Positions 1 through 10,339 of a DNA stretch of 64,000 nucleotides are shown piece by piece. Both the position numbers and the translations under genes were made by a program. The stretch spans positions 2,046,001 through 2,110,000 of the forward strand of contig JAPEIS010000001.1 of NCBI GenBank assembly GCA_029531795.1, in the 5' to 3' direction. The notes beneath the pieces were generated by a model. It did not search any database and had not been told where the DNA came from. It was given only the letters and a program-made list of their open reading frames with translations. Position 1 is the stretch's first letter; each line of letters opens with the position of its first letter. This stretch comes from Sclerotinia nivalis. Taxonomy: Eukaryota > Ascomycota > Leotiomycetes > Helotiales > Sclerotiniaceae.

Positions 1-1616
1 GTGCCGGACTCAGGAGCAGACTCAGGAGCAGGCTCGGCTGAGATTGGTGGCTTACGAAGCCAAGGTAAGGATTTTTTGGCAGGAGACCTCGTACGTTCAG
101 GTGGGACAATGGGTTCCGAGCGATATGCCTGCCCAGGCGACGGTGCTCGCGGATGTGCCAGATCGCAACACGGTGGAGACTCAAGACGATCGGTAGGATC
201 GCCTCGCTCATATGCTGGTGTCCACTCAATGACAGTTTCTTCTGACGCAATACTCATTGCCGAGATTTCTCTTTCCGGTTTCGCAGGGTCAGATACTGAT
301 TTCTTGATCAGAACATTTGAGCCCTTTATCCCCATTTTGTCGTCTGGTAGAGTAGCTTGTGGTGGCTCTTCAATATCAGAGAGAGACCTTCTTCGGTCAA
401 TTTCAGATTCTGCTAGCAGCCCGGCACTGCTATGCTCATATGGCACTGGCTGAACTTCCGGAACGGTACTCCTACGTTCGTATGACTGGACACCCACAAC
501 CAATCGGTTCCGTTGTTCCGCCGATGTCACCGCTAGTCCAACAGCTTGAAACTCGGCGTGATAAGGTTTGAACTCTTGTATAGTCTCTATCGTTTGTGTG
601 GAAAAACTGTTTGAGGGTGCAGATGAAATAGGTGTTTGCTTTGGGGCCTGCTTCGCGGTTTGAAGATATAACTCAAGTTCCCTAGTGAAACGTTTCAAAG
701 CTCTTCTTTGGCTAGGACTACGAGAAGAAGGACTCGAAGCAATACTTTGCACAATAGAATGAACAGAAGGAGAGAATGATTTCCCTTGAGCAAGACTTGC
801 AAGTCTGGATGCTCCAATAAATGCTGTGTTACCTGTTGAGATCCCTTTTTTAGAAGGATCGCCTGATGTAGATATCTCTGCCTGGGTGGCGCTGTGACGA
901 GTGAAATTTTTCTCTTCGTAAAGACTCGCGAGCGTAGATGCAGCCAAAAAAGCTTTACTTCTAGCTGGAGAGACAAAACCAGTACGTATGGATGGATGAT
1001 ACTTCCTATACAAGCTCCTGGAATAAACACGACTGTCTTGCGATGCAGTCGTTCCAGGATTTGCTTGATAGCGACGGACTTGATCTACGGCTGCTCCAGT
1101 CAATTGTCTCGAGTCAATGGAGTTTGTTCGACTTCGGGCTTGAGTTTTTATATTATTTTTTGCAACACTACCCTTGATTCTATTGAAGCTCGAACATCCA
1201 GCGCCGTCTACAGAATGAATATGACTTTCGTCGATGGTTTTGTAAGAATGGGGTAATTTCGATTCGACGACACTTTCGGCAGGTGGAAAACAACTATCAC
1301 TCTCCTGATCCTGCCTAGTAATATTGGAACGAGGTGATTCCCATCCAAAAACTTCTTCTCTAGCTTGCTTCGAAGCACGGTTTTGCGAACGAGTAACAAT
1401 AAAGCTCTTTGAGGTTCTGGATCTTCGACTACGAGCCTTAGTCCTTTCTTTCCTTCGAGCCTGTTCTAGCGCTCGACAATTGTGTATTTCGCAAGTGCCT
1501 CTATTGGCGTGAGAGGCACAACGAGTGAAATTGGTTTGAGGACGATTCGAAGTAATATCTATGCGTGGGAACGTTCGATGAGGACAACCCTTCCAATGTA
1601 TATTGAAATTGACCAT
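1..1616 (-). CDS. Conserved fungal protein of unknown function, C-terminus beyond window
   Basis: The minus strand is open without a stop from 1616 (ATG at 1616-1614, directly preceded in frame by TAG) to the left edge, giving at least 538 codons. The N-terminus begins MVNFNIHWKGCPHRTFPRI, followed by a Cys/His-containing stretch and a basic Arg/Ser-rich stretch. The middle is Ser-rich and probably disordered. Around residues 300-350 there is a more ordered block with SPSQRRALKRFTRELELYLQ and then FKPYHAEFQAVGLAVTSAEQR, which resembles an uncharacterised block I recall from other Pezizomycotina proteins. The tail is rich in Pro, Glu and Arg. No enzyme motif or membrane segment is visible. Continuous codon-like composition over 1.6 kb is the main evidence. 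The protein may be regulatory or scaffolding, but no function can be assigned. A further 5' exon cannot be excluded. Confidence 0.75.
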   Translation of the reverse strand, partial: MVNFNIHWKGCPHRTFPRIDITSNRPQTNFTRCASHANRGTCEIHNCRALEQARRKERTKARSRRSRTSKSFIVTRSQNRASKQAREEVFGWESPRSNITRQDQESDSCFPPAESVVESKLPHSYKTIDESHIHSVDGAGCSSFNRIKGSVAKNNIKTQARSRTNSIDSRQLTGAAVDQVRRYQANPGTTASQDSRVYSRSLYRKYHPSIRTGFVSPARSKAFLAASTLASLYEEKNFTRHSATQAEISTSGDPSKKGISTGNTAFIGASRLASLAQGKSFSPSVHSIVQSIASSPSSRSPSQRRALKRFTRELELYLQTAKQAPKQTPISSAPSNSFSTQTIETIQEFKPYHAEFQAVGLAVTSAEQRNRLVVGVQSYERRSTVPEVQPVPYEHSSAGLLAESEIDRRRSLSDIEEPPQATLPDDKMGIKGSNVLIKKSVSDPAKPEREISAMSIASEETVIEWTPAYERGDPTDRLESPPCCDLAHPRAPSPGQAYRSEPIVPPERTRSPAKKSLPWLRKPPISAEPAPESAPESG

Positions 1617-1802
1617 TATTGACTATAAGGATAGAATCTTGAAGAATGCATATTTTAGGAAATGTGAGGTCTTCAAGATTGTCGGGACAGAGAAATTAAG
1701 GGAGCTCCTCGATGTGCACTGCTCCTGCCATTCCAGTCAAAGTTTCGCACATGATCCGCCAATCTGGAAGATAAAATCCTTCCATCACGCATATGAGTTC
1801 CC

Positions 1803-2165
1803 TCATCGAATATCTTTGATACCGGGTGAAGAATACATATTGACCTGCCGCTGACCTTTTCTCAGAAGGTACTCAATCGCACTGAAATCCTTCTTATCTA
1901 AAGTTATACTCTTATCGAATTCAAGTCTGGAAGTACCAAGAATATTAGCAAGATTCACACAGGGAAGGCAGGAAATGGTAATTATTCAATAGTCGACGTA
2001 CCTCGCAAATGCTTCAAAATGCTTTCTCGACTCCTTCATCTGGTTAATAGCTTAATCTGAATCTTCATAGAAAACACCACTCACAGCCGGTTTTTTTCTA
2101 CTTTCCCTCAGACATTTTCTATAAAGAGCGAGAACCTCCCTCTGAAGTCCTGATAACCTCGCCAT
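1803..2165 (-). CDS. sdh6: LYR-motif succinate dehydrogenase assembly factor (SDHAF1/Sdh6)
   Basis: Three exons: 2085-2165, 2002-2039 and 1803-1926, with introns of 45 bp (donor GTGAGT) and 75 bp (donor GTACGT). The spliced length is 243 bp, giving 80 residues. The start reads MARLSGLQREVLALYRKCLR and carries the LYR motif at residues 14-16, followed by Arg/Lys-rich helix residues. The third exon gives a DKKDFSAIEYLLRKG segment and ends in SSPGIKDIR, the characteristic C-terminus of SDHAF1/Sdh6. The family is a small mitochondrial matrix protein that helps the iron-sulfur subunit of complex II acquire its clusters, via the LYR interaction with the Fe-S transfer machinery. Length and both signature ends match the family. 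The only soft point is the short first intron. Confidence 0.88.
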
Positions 2166-2970
2166 TTTTCCTTCCTTGTTTATTGACTGTTGGTGAGTCA
2201 AGATGTCCGAACAGAAGTAAAAGAAAATAATCGATGATGCATCATTGATGCATTGACATTGCAGGGATGAGCTCCGAGGTGGGGGATTAGATAAGCGACC
2301 TCGGTATCCTAAATGCTCCTTTCTGGGGGTTGAGCACACAGATTCTACACATCCTAATGCCAATCCAATAGTCTGAGAAGCATGATTTCACCTTGTCCGT
2401 GGCAGGCCATTCCCTTCAGATTTATTGTTCGGAATGAACTTACATAACTGATGATTCGTGGCGTAAAATGAATGGGAATTTTGATAATTCAACATTCAAA
2501 TTGTATAGGAATGCTATATATTCAGTCACAATCCTAAGACCATTCTCTATCTTTGCCTATATAGTAATTTGTCCAGGCATGATCTAGCCAAGGTCCCTGA
2601 TAGAAGCTGAATATTGCACTCGCTGGATATATGTCAAGAGGAACCTGTCCTTTTGACCGAACATTTGGGTGAAATACCCATTTTCTATAAGTTCACTTAG
2701 AGATATATTGGTACCCTTTCTAAGATCCATGATTTTCCGTCGAGCTGGTCTGAGGTGTCACATTGAACTTCCTTCGACCAATAGTCGCACTCTCGCGCCT
2801 AGTGCTGTATGTACATTCGCAGATACTTTTGACTCTCCAGCGTTCCGTTCTTCTGCTTGTTCTTCACCTCTGGCTCTTCGATTAAAAACCTTACTTTGTG
2901 GCCCTGCTGGTTCTAGATATCGACGCCGAAACTTCCACCTTTGTCTTTTTTACTGACTGCCGCGTCAGCC
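2166..2970. other. Intergenic, no supported gene
   Basis: About 800 bases between the LYR gene and the TPR relic. A 65-codon open stretch lies on the minus strand around 2750-2945 and another on the plus strand at 2669-2956. Neither has a recognisable domain or flanking splice sites, so nothing is called. Confidence 0.5.
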
Positions 2971-3495
2971 TCGACACAACCGGTAGGGCAATATCAAGAG
3001 GCAGTGACTATTAACCAGCAAGCGCTGATAGGCAGAGAAAAGACATTAGGACGAAACTACTCCGAAACACTGAGAAGTTTGAACAATGTGGGTTTAGTGC
3101 TCGAAAACCAAGAAAAATACATGGAAGCAGAGAATATATATCTGCAAAAGTTGACTGCAAGGGAACAAGTGTTGGGGAAAGGTACATCCAGAAACGCTAC
3201 AAAGAATTATCAACATTGGTGGTGTCCACTTGAACCTATTAGACTACATTGGGACAGAGTCTCTTTAACGACGAGGAGTGGAAGGAAAAGGATTCTGGGA
3301 CTAGATCACCCTGACACGCTGCAGAGTATAAGCAATTTGGGGAAGGCTCTTGAAAATTTGGACCGGCCTGAAGAAGCAGAGCTACTCTTCCGACAGGCCG
3401 TAGAAAGCAAGGAGATGCTGCTGGGAAACGAATATTCCCATATACAGAGTGCTGAGGCTTGTGCCGGACTTGTTAGAAAGATCAACTGGAAGTGA
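2971..3495 (+). pseudogene. Decayed tetratricopeptide (kinesin light chain-like) repeat fragment
   Basis: The plus strand encodes about three 42-residue TPR units of the kinesin-light-chain/TPR_10 type, common in fungal NLR-like STAND proteins. Examples are ETLRSLNNVGLVLENQEKYMEAE and, at the end, HPDTLQSISNLGKALENLDRPEEAELLFRQA. Between about 3181 and 3269 the TPR pattern (HPETLQRIINIGGV) moves to another frame, then returns to the first frame, so one unit is frameshifted on both sides. There is no plausible start codon or upstream partner domain. It is read as a fragment of a larger repeat protein left by deletion and decay. What the parent gene did (NLR receptor or otherwise) cannot be seen here. 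Confidence 0.7.
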
Positions 3496-3995
3496 GAATC
3501 AATCATTGCCAACTAGGATGAACACAGGAGTATTAGTGACTATGGATTCCTGATGAAAGTTTGAATAGAATTGGTTCAAATTGAAATGTTACTGATTAAT
3601 ATGAAGTCGCATGGAGGTGAAGAGTAGCTCTCTTATAGTGAGAGCTCTAATTCTGATCAGGTCTAGCTTTCCTTGACTGTCGTAGTATCAAAGGACCGTC
3701 AAGAACTCCACGATGTTCTAATTCAATTCTGGCAATTCCAAACATTCTGAGAAAGACAGTATTTTTATATATTCGTCAATTCAGGTACACCAATTTCTGG
3801 CACATCTCACATTGTCGTAGTGAGAAGGTATGTTAAGGTATGAGTAAGCAGGAGCTCCAGAAAGATATGGCTGGAGGTGGGGAAATATTTACCTCGGGAG
3901 ATTCCTAATCTCGTCTTATCGTGAGAGTGAACTCCCATCAGACTGCATCTAGAATACCCTCATTCATTCAATTTACTTCATTATCAATTGCTACA
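3496..3995. other. Intergenic / promoter region of FAH-family gene
   Basis: 500 bases between the TPR relic and the FAH-family start at 3996. Contains AT-rich sequence and short pyrimidine runs just upstream of the start. No ORF or RNA gene is recognisable. Confidence 0.5.
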
Positions 3996-5145
3996 ATGTC
4001 ATCGCCTTCATTCTCCGTAAGTCCAATTCAATCAATACCACTACATCCGTGGGTCCTGGATCATTAGGTATACAATACTAATGTTCCTCTAGCGACTTGT
4101 CCGCTTCCTAGCCAAAAACGGCCGCACATACTACGGCGATGCCATTCTACCCAAAGGAGTATCAGATATCGCGAAAGCTACCCAAGCCAAAGTGATCACA
4201 GGTGAAATATTTGGGAAGCATGAGGTTACAGATCAAATACAAGATATTCGGCTTTTACTTGCTCCATTAGCAACTGAAGATGTTAAGACTGTGAGATGTT
4301 TGGGGTTGAACTATGAACAGCACGCCAAGGAGGTAAGCATTTATGGATATGAATATTGGATGCAATGAAACAAGATGGAAACTTGTCTCAAGCTGAGCAC
4401 TTCTAGTCAAATATGCCGATTCCGAAATTTCCAATTCTGTTTGTAAGTCCATGGTTTCCGTTCCCCCGAAATTTCAACAACAATTAACATCCCAAAGTAC
4501 AAACCCATCACATCACTCTCTGGTCCCACCGATTCCATTCCTATCCCCGCGATGGCTCAAGAAGGTACCGGTCTTGACTACGAATGCGAACTTGTAGTGG
4601 TGATTGGGAAATCCTGCACCAATGTCCCCGAATCCAAAGCTTTAGATTATGTTCTTGGTTATGCCGTAGGTGACGATGTATCGCATCGTGAATGGCAGAT
4701 TCAACGAGGAGGTGGTCAATGGGCTCTCGGAAAAGGATTCGATGGATGGGCTCCGTATGGCCCGGGGATTGTCTCTAGTCAATTGATTGATCCGCAAAAT
4801 CTTAAGATTTTTACGAAATTGAATGGGAAGATGGTGCAGGAGAGTAGTACCAAGGATATGATTTTTGGTGTAGCAAAAACTATTGCCTTTTTGAGTCAAG
4901 GAACTACATTATTACCAGGAGATTTGATTTTTACTGGAACGTGAGTATTTGCGAATTATTTCTCGTTATGATTTATTTATTAGAAAGGATGCTAATATAT
5001 GAATAGTCCACAAGGTGTAGGAATGGGAAGAAAGCCACAGGTTTGGTTGAAGGATGGTGATGTGGTTGAAGTTGGACTAGAAGGGGTAGGAAGTTGTATT
5101 AATAAGGTTGAGTTTACTCAGACAAAGGAGAAATCGAAGCTATAA
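3996..5145 (+). CDS. Fumarylacetoacetate hydrolase family protein (FAHD1/2-like)
   Basis: Five exons: 3996-4016, 4093-4332, 4407-4442, 4498-4940 and 5007-5145, together 879 bp and 292 residues. All introns are GT-AG and in phase. The N-terminal part (RLVRFLAKNGRTYYGDAI) is the small lead domain of the family. The catalytic FAH fold follows: CLGLNYEQHAKE, then DYECELVVVIGK with acidic metal ligands, YAVGDDVSHREWQ, the GKGFDGWAPYGP segment, LLPGDLIFTGTPQGVGMGRKP, and the closing DVVEVGLEGVGSCINKV. Members cleave or tautomerise beta-diketo acids using Mg2+ (acylpyruvate hydrolase, oxaloacetate tautomerase, aromatic catabolism isomerases). The exact substrate is not decided by the sequence. Its length agrees with the FAHD2 group. 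No mitochondrial targeting peptide is obvious. Confidence 0.93.
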
Positions 5146-8051
5146 GTTTCTAGACGCTGAAATATATGAGATATAGATACTCATTGCAATAAGTTCAAAC
5201 ATACAACAACTTTCATCCCATAGTCATGCCCTTGGCACAGCAAAATGTTCAGGCTGAGTTCATATTGAGTTTAAGCAGTTGGAGTGTGAGATTAGGAGTG
5301 TGAGGGTAGGAAATGGTTTATGGACAGGATTGATGGAGGTGGTGATTTGAATAGGGTCGATTTTGAATTGTATATTCAGAGGAATATTCATTGGACATCC
5401 ATATCTTTCTATATCTCGATCTATCGACGTACACAATGCCGTTCCATCAATTACACAATGTAGCACAAAAGTGATTCTGAGCAATCAATAGAAATCCCCA
5501 ATATCGATCTTATATCAGCTTTCGAAAATGTAATGGAGGATGAGAGAAGTTCTATTTCTAATAGCATGCCATAAATCACCCATCAAGAACACTTAGATAT
5601 AAATATCAGAGTCTTAACAGCAGTATCAAACGAGAATATTACAAACCTGAACTTGCTTCACATCCTTCAGGACTAGCGATGTATGCAAGGCGATCTTGTA
5701 GTCCCTAATGATCTACCGACAACTCTGTCTGATATTATTCATAAGATTACCTCCCGGTCGAACTTCACTCTTATTGAATGTCCTTGTGGATAGGAAAATT
5801 GCCATTGGTATGATTACATTATTTATATCCTACTCATATTTCCATATTTCAACATTCAATACAGAAATCCCCGCCCCAATGCCAGCCCATATATAGTTTT
5901 CAAAGGTCATTCATCATACGTACATTAAGAATAAGATCATACCATTTCAGCTGCAGTACCTATGGAAAGTCCCCGGAGACGAAGTGATATCCTGTCTAAT
6001 CTATCCCGTAAGTTTCACTGTCTTTGACTTCTTTGATTTCTTTGAATAGATTCTGTACTATTCCATTCCATTTCTACTTGGTGCTCTATGATATATAGAG
6101 TAAAGCCCTGTGTGAATAAACTACTTTGAAGATATTCATGGTTATGGGCAGATAGATAGATATTATGTATAAAGCCTGGTAGATCCAATCATCCATCCTA
6201 ATCACATCTCGTCGCATCACATTTCAACTTGTATATCTATCACATATTATTTTCCGACTCGGAGAAATGGCTATATTGATTAAGATTTTGTTTGCGGAGT
6301 ATATCGATCTCCCACACATAACATCTTCAGCTAACATCTTCAGCTAACATCTTCAGCTAGCCCACTTCGAACCCCTCACACCTATGAGATAGATATGTGT
6401 ACATTAGATCTTAGATCTTAGATACCGTACATGCATGAAAATATCAATCTCAGCTCACATATTTCCGAAATCCGCAAAACCCCCACGCAAATCCTACCCA
6501 TTATATATACCCCTCCAAATCCCAGCTAATCCCTTACTACCTAATCTCCCGCTAATCTTGATCCTGCAAAGAGAAGCAATAACTCCCGAATCGCGCATCG
6601 TGTCCCAGCACAATGGCTATGCAGACAGCGTCCCAATTTCCAACCAAAAAGTAAATAGCAAAAAGCAAAAAGTAAATATCTAGAAACCTCGGCGAATTAT
6701 CCCGTCCCATCCCATCTCACATGATGAATACGATAAAAAAGATAAAAAGAGCGGAAAAATTGCTTCGCTTGCTTGTGCATATGCATGATGAAAGTTTACT
6801 TACTTATTTACTTACCTAGATATTGTGATATGATTTCTTCTGTAGAGTGTGCGTGTCTGGACTCTGGATTCTGGACTCGGGTTAGTGATTAGTGGTTAGT
6901 GATTATTGAGTAGTGATTAATGATCAGCTAGCTACCTAGTAGCCACGGAGATAAATCCGTCCATTCCATATATATCACATACATACATACATACATACAT
7001 ACATACATACATACATACATACATACACACACACATACAGAGTCCATCCTTCCACACACCAAACACCACTAGAAAAAGCAAAGCAAAATAAAAAAGTTAA
7101 ACATACCTAACCTAGGCTACCTAGTAGATCAAGGGTACGGGCCGAACCCTGATTCTGATTCTGATTTCGGTTTCGCTCTGACCTTCCCTTCTCAGCATGT
7201 CTCAAACCTCATTCCTGGTATTTGTTACAATTTTTTCTATTATTTTTTTTTTTTTTCCTTTTTTCCTTTTTCCTTTTTCTTTTTTTTTTGGATTTTTTTT
7301 TAATATTATTATCCCGTAGATCTCATCTGATCTCATCAGATCTGACCAGATCAGATCAGATCTCCACACCGTTTCAATCTTCAGCCAGACTCACATCTTA
7401 CCTAGATCTTATTTACTTCTTACTCACTATTGTATGCACGCATATAAGATAGATAGTATACTACATATTACACACAATAGCTAGCTGGAGATCAAATTCC
7501 CCCCCCCCCCCAACCTCATAACCAGGATCGATATCCTCGAGGAGTTATTTAACAAAAGTAATAAAATCATAACAATCTAAGATCTTACAAAACATCATCG
7601 TCATAGATATAGATATAGATATACCTAGTAACATTCAGCAAAACGACGGAGATATCTCCGTAGATGGATACCTACCTAGGTACCTAGTTTATGATTTTAT
7701 AATGTGGGTACTTGTAGTTAAAACGCGCGTATGTATATTCTGCATATTTAGATGGTGTATACATAGCTATGGTAAGAGTAAGAATAATACGCTTTCGAAT
7801 GTGGGAAGTGCATGGGGTGAGATGGGAGGGAATTCGTGGGGAAAAAGTTAGTGTTAGGTTGTGAGGAATGTATTCAAGTCTCCCACGCTGATCCTATGCA
7901 AAACTTTTTTGTGATATTCTTGCTCGACCGTAGTACTCCATGAATCCCAATTTTCATTGACAGCAACGCATCATTGGCTTCAATCTGAATCTGTAGTTGT
8001 ATACATTCTGCTATCCATAATTCGTAAAAGCCATGGCCAATATCATAATCA
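5146..8051. other. Long AT-rich gene-free stretch with simple repeats
   Basis: About 2.9 kb with no supported gene. It holds a (CATA)n tract at 6977-7024, a long T-rich tract at about 7228-7305, a C11 run near 7500, a string of GATC/AGATCT-like boxes at 7318-7362, and many TACCTAG copies around 6815-7690. A short open piece at 5951-6009 ends in a donor-like GTAAGT, but no neighbouring exon could be joined to it. Confidence 0.6.
6977..7024. repeat. (ACAT)12 microsatellite
   Basis: Twelve uninterrupted ACAT units, followed by a short AC run to about 7037. Confidence 0.95.
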
Positions 8052-9551
8052 TCAAAGCTCTTCCCTTCCTATCACATCCTCCGTTTCGGTAAGATTGTAA
8101 TGCGGTCTCCTCCAATCCAACGGATCTCCTCCTGGCAAACAAACCCCTAACCTCCAAAAGTAATCTCTATGTGCGAAGAATAACTGCCAGAGCTTGTATC
8201 TCGTAGGAATGGGAAGCTTCGGCCATCTTTTTTGGATTTTCTTCATTTCCTCATCCTTTTCTGCCTTAGCTTCTGCCTCTCCAACACCCCATTTTGCATT
8301 TTGTATTTCGTCCAGGAAGTCCACCGGGATTATAGAAGATATATCCTCCCCTTGAAACCACAAATTGTCTCCGTCACTTCCCGTAATACAGTCCTTATCC
8401 TTATCACCGTAACAAAGATGAGTGTCTTGAGCTTCAGGTTGCAAATCTTCCTTCCCAATGTATATCTCTCCGGCATGACTTCTATATCCCCATTCTTTCA
8501 GAGGAAGTAGTGGTACCGGATCTCCTACATGCGTTACCCTTCTATATCTTCTATTCATGCCGTCGTGATCTCTCTCATTCAGCTCGAAAACTCCATCAAT
8601 AAATTTCATCAAACCATGATTTCCAATCATTGGCTCCCCAAAAGTCGTAACTGTCGTCCTCCATCCATTCCCTTCGAGTTCCAGTCCTGCAAGAGCAGCA
8701 ACCGCTCCACCAAGTGAATGTCCTACAAGATGCAACTGATATTCTGGGTATTTCTGTTTCAAGACGTTAAGATGCGGTAGGATATACGGACGGGTATTAA
8801 GCCATGAAGTATAGAAGCCTGTGTGAACCGTGCAATTTGTACACTTTCTCTCCTGTTTTCCCAAATTTTGTTCTACTGTCATCGACTTTAATGCGTGTTG
8901 CCACCTAAAGTGCCAAGGTCGAGGAATTCGATTGAAGAACCGCTGTACAATACTTGTTTCAGAGGAATCACTAGCAGTATCTGGGTCATCAGGATTGTCA
9001 GGGTCCTCAGGATATGGTATATATTCTTGCGGCACCGTACTCAAATCGGCAATTGTATTCGCAATAGAATAAGTACCCCTGAAGGCCACAATGATCCTGC
9101 CTTCTCTTCCATTCCCTCCACTCTGCAATCCATGATCTAGTACTATGTATCCAGAACTATCGCTTTTCACCACCCCTGTATTAAATGTATCTACCAACTC
9201 GTACCCTGGAAATTCATCGCAGCGACTGGCGCATTGAAAAGGTTTTGAAATACCGCTTGTGCCAATACAGTAGGATATGTCGACCAGGCGGGCTAGTTCT
9301 TCCAGAGAATGGAAGAGGGGTAAAGGTATTGTAGGCTGGTTGTGCGCCGATTGGAGTTGCGCAGAGGTGGAGGAGGAAGATGAAGATCGAGTATGAGAGG
9401 CAGAAACAGAAACAGATTGATCGATGGATGGGGACACGGGAAAGGCAGCACGGTGCAATGGTGTTTTTGCAGATGCTGGATGTGCGAGGGCAGACGATGC
9501 GATTCCAAGGAAGGTAATAACGAATATGGTATTGATGCTAAGAAAGCGCAT
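8052..9551 (-). CDS. Secreted class 3 (alpha/beta hydrolase) lipase
   Basis: A single exon of 499 residues starting at ATG 9551-9549. Residues 1-23 form a signal peptide with a hydrophobic core (FVITFLGIASSALA), followed by a Ser-rich linker to about residue 70. The lipase_3 domain runs from about 85 to 400. It has the FRGT oxyanion segment at 157-160, the nucleophile elbow GHSLGG with Ser279, Asp344 in HVGDPVP and His359 in YRSHAGE, which together form the catalytic triad. Cys pairs (C95, C107, C111, C237, C240, C380) suggest disulfides. An acidic Pro/Asp-rich insertion lies at 180-200 within the lid area. The family hydrolyses triacylglycerols or feruloyl esters outside the cell, so a role in nutrient use or plant-surface breakdown is plausible but inferred. 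The next minus-strand gene ends 788 bp upstream. Confidence 0.93.
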   Translation of the reverse strand: MRFLSINTIFVITFLGIASSALAHPASAKTPLHRAAFPVSPSIDQSVSVSASHTRSSSSSSTSAQLQSAHNQPTIPLPLFHSLEELARLVDISYCIGTSGISKPFQCASRCDEFPGYELVDTFNTGVVKSDSSGYIVLDHGLQSGGNGREGRIIVAFRGTYSIANTIADLSTVPQEYIPYPEDPDNPDDPDTASDSSETSIVQRFFNRIPRPWHFRWQHALKSMTVEQNLGKQERKCTNCTVHTGFYTSWLNTRPYILPHLNVLKQKYPEYQLHLVGHSLGGAVAALAGLELEGNGWRTTVTTFGEPMIGNHGLMKFIDGVFELNERDHDGMNRRYRRVTHVGDPVPLLPLKEWGYRSHAGEIYIGKEDLQPEAQDTHLCYGDKDKDCITGSDGDNLWFQGEDISSIIPVDFLDEIQNAKWGVGEAEAKAEKDEEMKKIQKRWPKLPIPTRYKLWQLFFAHRDYFWRLGVCLPGGDPLDWRRPHYNLTETEDVIGREEL

Positions 9552-10339
9552 CTTGTGTCGTGGTATCTTACATATTCAGATGCGATAATTTATTCGAAGG
9601 AAGAATATTAATGGTAGGTAAAAGGGAAGGGCGGTGTTGACATGAAGTTAAATGTCTCTGAATGTTGAAGTTGGTCCCGTGGTAATTTGAAGTACTGCAG
9701 CGTCATTGTCCTAAGCTAAGCTGGCGAAGCGAATCTTGTTAGCCCAGATTTCCTCTTTCAGTAGATCACATTCTAGATTTAGCAAATAGCCAAACCATGG
9801 GATGATTAAATCATTGGACTCGTTCTCACGATGTACTCGTAATTCTTTGATATAACTATTGATTAAAATTACTTTTACAAATTGCGAATGTGTTTGAATT
9901 GAGTGGTATAGGCAAATAATATATCCAATGTAAGTCTAATAACGAGGAGCAAATACTCACCCGGGAGTAGCTTTTACCTCGACGATATTTCCGCAATTAA
10001 TAGCACTAAGATGTAACCTAAATCCTCAAATATTTCCCATACATTAATTCATACATAATTCCCGCCCATACCTGTTCCCACTCCTGTAGTTGATTTCCCC
10101 TGTCCCCTTACCAATCTGAACTCCCATCCTGATCATATTAAAAACTCCAAGATCCATAAGACATCTGAAAACTCCGTAATGCCACGCTGAATGCTCCTGT
10201 ACCCACCCAGTCTTCGCTCTTAATATCCTAATCTTTTGACATCTACCAAACGCCATGAATCCCTAGCCCGCTAAGTTGTTCAAATCCCAAGATCGCAATG
10301 CAAAATATACAAAAGAAGAGAAAATAAAAAGACGCCACG
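9552..10339. other. Intergenic, lipase upstream region
   Basis: 788 bases between the lipase start and the 3' end of the histidine kinase, both on the minus strand. A 70-codon open stretch at 10044-10256 (minus) has no recognisable motif. Nothing else is supported. Confidence 0.5.

Noticed and set aside
6977..7024. Regular short repeats considered as a CRISPR-like array
   Set aside because: These are pure tetranucleotide units with no spacers, in a eukaryotic genome.
7222..7452. Phe-rich ORF
   Set aside because: It arises from a poly-T tract.
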